A DNA stretch of 64,000 nucleotides from Mixophyes australis (taxonomy: Eukaryota; Chordata; Amphibia; Anura; Limnodynastidae): positions 295,459,565 through 295,523,564 of the forward strand of contig JAVHZZ010000003.1 in assembly GCA_036250195.1 (NCBI GenBank), given 5' to 3'. Under the pieces are notes generated by a model. That model did no database searches and was not told the DNA's origin. It worked only from the letters and a program-made list of their open reading frames with translations. How positions within the stretch are numbered: position 1 is the first letter of the stretch; every line of letters begins with the position of its first letter. The position numbers were made by a program, and so were the translations under genes. Of the stretch, positions 55,676 to 64,000 are shown one piece after another.

Positions 55676-56278
55676 AGAGCTCCAGAAAGGCCTGGAATTA
55701 GCAGGTACAATTGTTTCAAAGCAAACAATAAGTAATGCACTCAAACGCCATGGCCTGTATATGCACTCTCATCACGCAAGACTCATTTGCTGAAGAAATA
55801 ACATGTTGAAGCTCGTTTAAAGTTTGCTGCACAACATTTGGACAAGCCTGTGGAATATAGGGAGAATATAGTGTGGTCAGATGAGACCAAAATTGAACAT
55901 CAGAGTTCACAGAAGAAGCCCATAGAACCTTCAAGATTTGAAGACCATTTGCGTTGAAGAATGGGGAAAAATTACACCTGAGCAATGCATGCAACTAGTT
56001 TCTCCATACAGGAGGCATCTTGAAGCTGTCATTACCAACAAAGGCTTTTGTAGAAAGTATCAAATAAATTTCAGGAAGCGTGTTCAATACTTTTTCCCTG
56101 TGTCATTTCACATTATTACACAAAACTTAATTTATGGACATCTATGGTTTGATTTCTTTATATATCTGGATTGCAAGGGTTGTTGTTGACATTTGGTGTA
56201 AATTGCATTACAATAGCCACATTAAATATGTATTTACTGAGAAAATTTTGATGTGTTCAATACTTATTTCACCTGCTG

Positions 56279-56928
56279 TTCAACAAATAAGTCAGAAGTA
56301 CCAAAATAGATTTATTACATATGACCAGTTTCTTTATACCATAGTCTCCTCTAAATCAGATGTCCCATCCTTTACTTAGAGATAGTCCGTACTGTGACAT
56401 TCAGGACTACATGTTTCCAGATTAACACTTCAGTTAATTAATAGTACTTACTAGTATGACACAGACTTTAGTTTAAATATCAAATAAACTCATGTAGTAT
56501 AGCGTTTGAGTCAGGATTTAAAAGCTAATTAGTGTCACGGCTCATTGACAACTGTGTGCTTTTCATTCAGTTTTCATGTGCAATAAATACACAAGAAAAC
56601 TGAATGAAAACTGCATGAAAAATACAACACTTTATTTTTATGGCACCACTAACATCCTATTTGTGTTGTGCATTGGGAAGCTATTAATAATAATATATGA
56701 AGGCACTTCTCCCTCTTCCCTTTTTACCAGAAACAGAAGCTGCTGACAGCCGAATGCACTTTGAGTTTGCAGTACGGGAAATGGGAGTCCTTTCATTTTT
56801 CTCCGACTGAGCTAAAGAAAGAGCTTATATTGAACTCCAGGGGTGAATCATTGGCAGACTTGCTCTGTGGGTTCACAATGTGATCAGTTCCTATCAGCTT
56901 TCAGCTTCAAGTAATGGGCAAGAGAGGG
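56279..56928. other. Intron 1 stretch with a short fold-back
   Basis: CATTCAGTTTTCATGTG near 56564 pairs with GAAAACTGAATGAAA near 56594, separated by about 15 bp. Otherwise nothing recognised. Confidence 0.5.
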
Positions 56929-56936
56929 ACCTATTT

Positions 56937-57128
56937 CATACTTACCCACTCTTCTGTAATAACTGGAAGATTTTTAAATTCCAGGTAGGTCAGGCCATTC
57001 TCGCAATTGCATTCCTGTGTCACGGGGCAGGGCCAAAGTGATGTGTGGCACCCGTCCCCCTCTATACACTCACTTTGCCTACCCTCTGGAGTCTTCCGGA
57101 GGGAGAAAAAGAAAAGTCGGCAAGAATG
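56937..57128. mobile_element. hAT-type MITE, CATACTTGCCAAC family, copy 3
   Basis: CATACTTACCCAC to GTCGGCAAGAATG, with flanks ACCTATTT (56929-56936) and CCCTATTT (57129-57136), a 7 of 8 duplication. Confidence 0.82.
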
Positions 57129-57136
57129 CCCTATTT

Positions 57137-58355
57137 GCTACATGGAGATTTGTCTAAAAGTGGACCTCTCCCGTAACATATGCTAATATACATTCTATTC
57201 ATTCAGTTAAATAAGTCCCAATAGTGCATGCTTGACACATTTATTTTTTATATGATTTTGATGTGTTCACTAGACAACACCAAACAGAAAGATCTGAACA
57301 AGCCCTCAAGGTCATTGCTTGGGGAGGACACACCAATTCTTACCGAGTTATATCTCTCATTATGCTCAGCCAGATGTTGCTGATCTTTAAAGAATTACTT
57401 TAACAGATAGGATCCCTACTTAATGATGTGTGAGGTGTATTAATGAGAACTGCATCTTTCGTAGCTGTGTGCTCCCACTCATGACGAAACATGAAACTCA
57501 GATAAAAAACACTAAACTTTTAAAAGAATGTATCACTCCCTCACATACAGTAGTGAAGTCACATTACTCATCTTTTCAATACACTTTCAGAAAGTAAAAA
57601 AAATAGAATATTAAATAGTGAAGCAAAAATGTGTTGTACAATTAAAGTGTTTTCTTGAGAATATTTAGCAGGGAACATAGCAATCGATCTAGTAACAGCC
57701 AGACTTCTACCTATTAATTCACACCAGTTATGTGTGACTGCCAGAGTTTTCAAACCTTTATAGCACAACTTAACCTAAAATGTCATATGTTTTAAACACA
57801 ACATCTACAGCTACTAATAATAATATATGTAAAATTTTAAGAAACAGATCAAAACATAACATATTTGTAATGAGCATTTTATCATGATGAGGTCTTTTTT
57901 ATACTATGCATATTAGACTTTCAGAATATGACTCTGATAGACAGAATGGGTCTGATACTGAGTTGGACATAAACCCGTTTATGTAGCGTAATATCTGCAA
58001 TCTTCTACTGCGCATGATCAGAAAACATGTGCAGAGTTGCATGTATCTACATTTGCACCTCCCAATGACTGGAGAGGAGGAATGAGGGAGGGAAGGTCGG
58101 TCTAACATAGGCACAGTAATGACATGTTCACGCAGGGCCGGATTAAGACACTATAGGTCCCTGGTCTAGGGGTACCCATTTGTCAAGCGACTTATGCCTA
58201 ATCCGATATTATTGGGGGCTCCCCAGTAATATCAGATTGAGCATGTCGTTTGACCTTTGTTCATTTTAATATACCTAATCAGTATTTTCAAAATGCCAAA
58301 TATAAGTTAAAGACAGAATTAAATTTATTCCTACAAGGTTACTTCTAAACAATTA
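57137..58355. other. Intron 1 stretch, little recognised
   Basis: GCAGGGCCGGATTAAGAC near 58134 resembles a hAT-type end, without a partner. Short minus-strand ORFs have no domain. Confidence 0.45.
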
Positions 58356-58359
58356 AAAT

Positions 58360-59030
58360 TCAAAACTTTGAATTTATCACACACCAGGTCTTAACTAGTA
58401 AGTAGTGAAACTTATTTGTGCAACATAGTGTATGTCTTGTTATTAATTTTTGCAGCAAACTCTTGGAAACATTTTTCAGATTAAATCTCCATTTGAAATC
58501 TGGGGCCTGTAGCACAGGGTACTGGGCCAGAGCAGATTCCAGAGCTGTAAATGCATTCTGACAATCCTCTGTCCAATTAGCCCCCTGTGGTAATTTCTTT
58601 ATTGTTAAGTCAGTCAGAGGTTTGGCTAGGGTGCTATAATGGGGCACGAACTTTCGATGATACCCAGCTGTACCTAAGAAAGACATTACCTGTTTTTTCA
58701 TGGTAGGGATCGGTCACGTTGTGATAGCCTCTACCTTGCCTTGCTCTGGGTGGAGGGTACCTCCCCCTACATGGTGCCCTAAGTACTGCACTTTATGCAT
58801 GCCAAGCTGGCACTTCGCAGGCTTGATAGTCAGACCTGCCTCAGTAATTTGGCCTAACACACTATTCAGATGGATCAGGTGCTCCTCTCAGGTGGCTGAA
58901 CATCACAATGTCATTGGAAGGACGCAGGGGTATTTTTCATTCCAAGGGGCATGACCGAAAACTCAAACAGCCCAAATGGGTTAATAAATGCAGAGCGTTC
59001 ATGTATATGAATAATGAATCGGCCCCTGGG
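58360..59030 (-). pseudogene. Ty3/gypsy-type RT to RNase H fragment, different family
   Basis: On the minus strand: FSVMPLGMKNTPASFQ (near 58935), KPAKCQLGMHKVQYLGHHVG (near 58800), then KKQVMSFLGTAGYHRKFVPH and QNAFTALESALAQYPVLQAP (58500-58700). These are RT motif B and the RT thumb/RNase H connection of Ty3/gypsy pol. A stop follows ASFQ and the YxDD region is gone. It is not closely like A-E. No LTR could be linked with certainty. Confidence 0.8.
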
Positions 59031-59268
59031 CTTTAGCCCAGAAGGACCTCGGGTTAATCCAGACCTGTGTTCACGCAAATGCAGTAATACAATAAGTACA
59101 TTTTTATTTATAGTAAAGACATACAGCGTTCAATTCTTGATTGTCAGTATATAAATAGAGGGAATGCCAATGCTGAATCTTTCGACACTTATCCTGTCGA
59201 CACCAAAATGGTGACATGGTAACTGTCGACAGATTCATTATGTCCACATGTTTAAAATGTAGACATTG

Positions 59269-59715
59269 TGTTACGGCTATCCTATCGGTCCTATCACAAA
59301 CTTGTAGAACAAGATGGAGAGGTCTTCACCTATAGCAGCCGCCTTTCCCGTAGAGCTCGCTATGCTCACAGGTACTCGGATGCCCCCAGGTCTTACACTC
59401 AGAGTAGTAAAAGCTTATGAACGTACCGTAGCGCTGAGTAGCAGGAGATAGAAAAGAAAGCGTGGTCAGGAAACAAGGCGAGATCTTAGGTCCTAAACAG
59501 GTACCGTGGTAAGGAACAGGCAAAATATCAGGGCAGGCAGCAAACAAAGAGGGTCCAGAAACTAAGCAATGGTCAGGGCAACAGGCAAAGAATAAAAGTC
59601 CAGTAAACAAGGCCAAGGGTCATACACGAGCAATCCAATCCAAAAGCAGATACAGGGTACAGGAGCAGGTCAGCAAACAGAGACTGAGAACTGTCATCGG
59701 CAGGGAGGCTAAGCC
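59269..59715 (-). mobile_element. 3' LTR of element F (shared part)
   Basis: Matches 60546-60985 with substitutions. Beyond it, GCCTTTTATACACATATG near 59720 (TGTATAAAAGG on the minus strand) is a possible TATA box absent from the right copy. Confidence 0.72.
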
Positions 59716-59745
59716 CTCCTTGCCTTTTATACACATATGAGCCAA

Positions 59746-60530
59746 TCAGAATAGAGGGACTACAACTGCAGTAATCAGCCCATAAGGCAGGGTGGAGTAA
59801 GAAATTGGCGGAGAGCCAGGAGGAACAGACATAACTCTTGCCGCTTTCCTCTCCTTAATCCTACGGTCAATCTTGATTACCAACTGCATAACATTTTTGG
59901 GAGAAGCCGGTATAGGGTACTGCACTAACGAATCGTTAATTTGCTCAGAGAGACCTAGGCAGAATTGACTCCGGAGGGCATGGTGATTCCATTCACTATA
60001 AGTGGACCATCTCCCAAACTCTGCACAATATCCTTCGGCAGTGCCTCGCCCTTGTTTCAGCCCTCTGAGATGAATCTCTGCCGAGGCCACCTTGTCTGGA
60101 TCGGCATTAAGCATACCCAAGGCATTGAAGAAGGCGTCGACTGATTGCAGAGAGGGACTCGTAGATGGAAGGCCGAACTCCCAGGACTGAGGATCCCCTT
60201 GAGGAGAGAGATAATAATGCTGATTCTTTGCTGCTCATTACCAGAACAGCGTGGTCTTAGGTGAAAATAGAATCTACAACTCTATTTAAAATTGCGCAAA
60301 GAGGCTCTATCACCAGAGAAGCAGTCAGGTAAATTCAATTTGGGCTCCAATATGGGGCCTGAAGAAGCTTGCTGGACTTGTGTGGTTCTGGAGACTTCCT
60401 TCTGGGCAGAAAATCGCTGTGCCAGACATTGTACCATTTGTGATTAGGTCTGAATCTGGCCCGCCAGGACTTGGGCTGAAGAGGGACTCCTCCTGCTATC
60501 ATCCATAGACTCAAATTCTTCCAATACTTC
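59746..60530 (-). pseudogene. gag: Gag of element F, frameshifted
   Basis: The minus strand encodes LNLPDCFSGDRASLRNFK near 60330, then GMLNADPDKVASAEIHLRGL and FGRWSTYSEWNHHALRSQFC with GLSEQINDSLVQYP (59746-60120), a gypsy Gag capsid pattern resembling that of RTL-type genes. The N-terminal half is in other frames and has a stop. No zinc knuckle was seen before the LTR. Confidence 0.75.
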
Positions 60531-60545
60531 AATGGCCAGTTATAA

Positions 60546-61152
60546 TGTTATGGCTATCGGTCCTATCATAAACTTGTAGAACAAGATGGAGAGGTCTTCA
60601 CCTATAGCAGCCGCCTTTTTTGTAAAGCTCGCTATGCTCACAGGTACTCGGATGTCCCTAGGTCTTACACTCAGAGTAGTACAAGTTTATGAACATACCG
60701 TAGAGCCGAGTAGCGGGAGATAGAAAATAAAGTGTGGTCAGGAAACAAGCCGAGTTCTTAGGTCCGAAGCAGGTACCGTGGTCAGGAACAAGCAAGATGT
60801 CAGGGCTGCCAGCAAACAAGGAGGGTCCAGAAGCGAAGCAATGGTCAGGGTAACAGGCAAAGAATCAAAGTCCAGTAAACAAGGCCAAGGGTCATACACG
60901 AGTAATCCAATCCAAAAGCAGATACAGGGTACAGGAGCAGCTCACCAAACAGAGACTGAGAACTATAACTGGCAAGGAGGCTAAGCTGTCATTCTAGCCG
61001 GGCAGTGAAAGGAAAAAGCATCCCAGCAGTCACCATGACGACTGGGACCTGTAGGCGGAAGTGACGTCCCGCTCATCATGGTGACGACTGGGATGCCCAA
61101 GGCAGATAGGAGCAAACCACGGCGGCCAGCAGTGGAGCCGCGGCTCGTGACA
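60546..61152 (-). mobile_element. 5' LTR of element F
   Basis: TGTTATGGCTATCGG to GGCTCGTGACA on the plus strand, 607 bp. It is the copy upstream of gag on the minus strand. Confidence 0.78.
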
Positions 61153-61157
61153 CATTG

Positions 61158-61680
61158 TAGACATTGTGACCGGCGACTGTAGTAACAGTCACATGCAATG
61201 CTGGCGACACCCCCTGCCATAATAACAACCAGCGCCAGGCTGGTCAGCACAGGGCTCAATTCCCTAGGGAAACTTTCGACATTTCGTTATTTACAACAAT
61301 GCAGAGTGGATGGGGTGTCTTCAAAACGTTTTATGACAATTCAAGTTAATTGAATTATTCTCTCATACGGATCCTTCTTTATTGAACTGGGACGGGTAAG
61401 CTGAGCTGGCCACTTGCCTTTACGTCCTACAAGTTCTTGTTCTATTATATTGACATTTTAGTCTGACTTTAGACTTTATGAAAGATCAATATATCCCTAT
61501 CAACAACATACGTCAAAGTGCACATTTATTACCTTATTACCCTTATTACTAAAATTGATGCTTCTAATTGTTTGTTTTAGTTTTGTGGTTTATTAAGGGA
61601 GGCTACACAACCCCTTATATAAGGAGTGAGTATTTTATATATCTACATATATAAAACTTTTTTTATAGGGACATTGATGA
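61158..61680. other. Intron 1 stretch without recognised features
   Basis: Nothing supported. Confidence 0.5.
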
Positions 61681-61684
61681 TATA

Positions 61685-62018
61685 GGGCCTGATTCATTAA
61701 GGATCTTAACTTAAGAAACTTCTTATTTAAGTCTCCTGGACAAAACCATGTTAACAATGCAAGGGGTGCAAATTAGTATTCTATTTTGCACATAAGTTAA
61801 ATACTGACTGTTTTTTCATGTAGCACACAAATATCAACTTTAACTTTCAGTGTACAAATAAGCTATCAAGTATTTGTGTGCTACATGAAAAAACAGTCAG
61901 TATTTAACTGATGTGCAAAATAGAATACTAATTTGCACCCCTTGCATTTTAACATGGTTTTGTCCAGGAGACTTAAATAAGAAGTTTCTCAAGTTAAGAT
62001 CCTTAATGAATCAGGCCC
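61685..62018. mobile_element. Long palindromic MITE with GGGCCTGATTCATTAAGG ends
   Basis: 334 bp. The left half (from GGGCCTGATTCATTAAGG) is the reverse complement of the right (to CCTTAATGAATCAGGCCC) for about 150 bp per arm with few mismatches. ATA lies outside each end (61682-61684, 62019-62021), a possible 3-bp duplication. Non-coding. Confidence 0.9.
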
Positions 62019-62199
62019 ATAGTCTTTAGCGCCTAGGAGTCTGTTGTGGTCTTTTTAAGTTTAAAGCACAGCACCGAGAATTTATGTCGCCTTCAACTGC
62101 CAATCCACAAACTTATCTATCAGATCATTCACTGCATTGCTCAACAGCATCTTGTTCCAGTTCATCAATTTCAAAGAATTTAAAATTGGACATATGTTT

Positions 62200-62640
62200 G
62201 TGCTATTTGATTAAAATAAGAATTTCCGTACAGCGTATGTGCACCAAAGATGTGTATGCATAGGTTTCTATGCATGTTTTGTTGCACCTTACACTTGCAA
62301 CTCCTTGCGACTGTAGTGGTGAAACGGAGGAGGGGAGGATCTGACAAGCCTAAGTCGAGTACAGTAAGGGCATATTTAATAATTGTGACTGAGGTAGACC
62401 TGAATGCAGACGCATATAAACCTGTCATGTGGCGTATCTCTTGTGGCTGCTGGAGGACTCGCACAACCGAACAAAATGATGATTATGATGACTATCAGCA
62501 ACACTAACTAGATGCTTCTGATTGGCTGGTTATGGATTGATCTCTCCAGCAATACTTAATTAATTATTGTAGCTGCTATATTATATGACGTTCCAGCCCC
62601 CCACTTGCATTACTTAATTGATATTTGCATTTGGACTGTG
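62200..62640 (+). repeat. Unnamed dispersed repeat, copy 2
   Basis: Aligns in inverse orientation with 13690-14130. The 85-codon frame ending DYDDYQQH here and the frame ending DNDNYQRH there are the same sequence translated; both look accidental. Confidence 0.55.
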
Positions 62641-62754
62641 GCAAGAAAGAAGATTCCCATTTGATTTTTAATGTGGAAAATAACAGATGTTTTTATTTCA
62701 TTTAATTTCACTTAATTTAATTTGTATTTGTGCTTGTAATTAATTATATTTTAT

Positions 62755-62930
62755 ATGGTAAAAGCGACTTTTGCATTTATTATTAACAGTGTCAAATTTC
62801 GCAACAATGAATATTGTCTTGACAGTGTTAATAATAAATGCGCTGTTGCGAATTTGACACTTGATTACATTATTGTCTTGTGTACATATTGGATGATGCA
62901 ACTTTTGCATTTACTACTAACACTGTCATA
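62755..62930. repeat. Interleaved inverted and direct repeats
   Basis: TTTGCATTTATTATTAACAG (near 62770) recurs inverted at about 62823-62842 and direct at about 62905. GTGTCAAATTTCGCAACA (near 62789) recurs inverted as TGTTGCGAATTTGACAC (about 62843-62860). The blocks occur in changed order, so simple fold-back does not explain all of it. Confidence 0.7.
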
Positions 62931-62955
62931 CCACATCTCTACTCCTTCCAGAGGT

Positions 62956-64000
62956 AAACTTGGCGTATATGCTAGTGTTGTAGAGCTGACTGAACATATG
63001 CATGTAAATGCAGTTTATCATCTGTGTGCTTTTTCGGGATGGAAATATGTCCAACTTTACATGAGCCACATTGCCTCATCTAAGGCTGTAACAAGGGCTG
63101 TGCCCATAGCGCAAACAAGAAGGGGAGCGCATGGAATTAATATTTTAGATGAATTTGGTTGGATGAATTTGGGGTCTCACCTTTCCTTCTTGCTCCAGAC
63201 ACCAACATAGTTACGGCTATGGCCTCATCTACCTTCCCCTAAGTAGTGCACCTAACCTATGATAAGTAATCGTTGCTCCCTCCTAGGTCCTACTTGCCCC
63301 CTCATAATTTAATTTAATTTCCAGTTTTGTTTGCTGTCATATTTATTATGAATTTTAACTTTGCATATGTCTATGTTTAACTGTATTATGAATCTATATT
63401 AATGTGTTCTATGTAATCTAAATACATATACAAATCATTTTCTTATTAAAATAAGTAATAAAAAAGAATAAATGATCAATTGTCTTGGGAGCTATGAGAA
63501 GGCAAGTATTGTTTGCCATTAGTAGAATATATATAAATTAATCAAACGCAGAGCTGAATTTTTTCACAGAATCATCCAATTAACAAAACAAAAGCAAACT
63601 GTTTGATCATAAGTAATATTTCTTTCAGTTTTTATTTAATTTAGAAAACATAATTTTCTGTTTTCTTTACATTGCTTCAAAAATACATTTGAATGAGTCC
63701 CCAAAGCCAAAAGTTGAGTTCAATGGTTCATATTCTTTTCTTGTATCTGTAGATAGTCCAAAAATGGCATGTGCTTTTATGATGGAAACGTTCCTTTAAA
63801 TAGATTGCATCGGATGGGTTATAGAATCTTAAATCAAATGAAGGTTTATACAATTATAACACATGTAGCATTCTGTATTATTATATGATTTACTGTGTGG
63901 ACAGTAGACAACATCAGCATATGTAAGACAGACGTTTACAGTTATCTTTAAAGACACTAAGGCAGCTAATAGTTTATTTGTAATTTATCAGTATAAAATA
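62956..64000. other. Intron 1 stretch without recognised features
   Basis: A+T-rich to the window end. No gene or repeat recognised. Confidence 0.5.

Larger units (their letters stand above)
54725..56278 (+). pseudogene. Tc1/mariner transposon with broken transposase
   Basis: Inverted ends CAGCGGGTGAAATAAGTATT and AATACTTATTTCACCTGCTG extend to about 190 bp and contain an inner GTATTGAACAC repeat, the IR/DR layout. Left flank TA; right flank now TT. The transposase starts MGKSKELSQDLR at 55072, keeps an HTH (DGIGYRRISKLLNVTEST), then is interrupted; it continues ELQKGLELAGTIVSKQTISN and HLDKPVEYRENIVWSDETK, with the C-terminus near 56060. Stops and a missing segment make it inactive. Confidence 0.88.
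59269..61152 (-). mobile_element. Gypsy element F, short, gag only
   Basis: An insertion with ends TGTTACGGC and CTCGTGACA on the plus strand, flanked by perfect CATTG duplications (59264-59268, 61153-61157). Its two LTRs share TCACCTATAGCAGCCGCCTT and about 440 bp more. The left copy departs from the right one beyond about 59715, so one U3 has been replaced or rearranged. Between them only gag remains. Older than A, B and D. Confidence 0.85.

Overview
The window is vertebrate nuclear DNA, most likely from a frog (anuran). Two splice-bounded exons on the minus strand encode the two zinc fingers of an estrogen receptor alpha (ESR1) DNA-binding domain: exon 2 at 53184-53374 (191 bp) and exon 3 at 15197-15313 (117 bp). 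The rest is intron: part of intron 3 (1-15196), all of intron 2 (15314-53183, 37.9 kb) and part of intron 1 (53375-64000). The frog assignment is an inference from the repeats (L2 tails with GATG or TAA runs, CR1, Tx1/L1, Tc1 and hAT elements, palindromic MITEs, chromodomain Ty3/gypsy elements).

The introns are dominated by chromodomain Ty3/gypsy (Tf1/sushi type) LTR retrotransposons, five copies named A-E here. Element A (1-7623, plus strand, 5' end outside the window) sits inside the integrase of element C (7624-8956). Element B (29802-35633, minus strand, target duplication GTATG) is a relative of A that lost RT, RNase H and most of integrase. Element D (42803-48389, duplication CCTGG) is nested in the gag of older element E (41714-52354, duplication GTATT). 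A different gypsy element F lies at 59269-61152 (minus, duplication CATTG), near an unrelated gypsy RT fragment (58360-59030).

Other repeats, in order: an L1/Tx1 fragment (8990-10620), an L2 3' end (10935-11695), many MITEs, a long inverted repeat (17870-18570), three SINE copies sharing an L2-like tail, a Tc1 remnant (20870-21330), CR1 pieces, an L2 split by a CR1 (35780-38758), and a Tc1 element (54725-56278) holding a later insertion.

The main discovery is the expression and replication machinery readable in A, D and E. (1) Each has a GGGAAA(C/T) slip heptamer at the gag-pol overlap, then a same-size 32-nt hairpin whose stem shows compensatory changes; A and D can also form a pseudoknot. 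(2) The 10 nt after the 5' LTR are the exact reverse complement of 10 nt in the LTR lying 30-31 nt downstream of a TATA box, the arrangement expected for Tf1-type self-priming. (3) LTRs of A and B carry four copies of a hairpin with a compensated stem change, and LTRs of C and D carry paired RFX/X-box-like palindromes. A, B and D look young (LTR pairs about 0.7-1.6 percent different by eye), though A has one and D two nonsense codons in pol.
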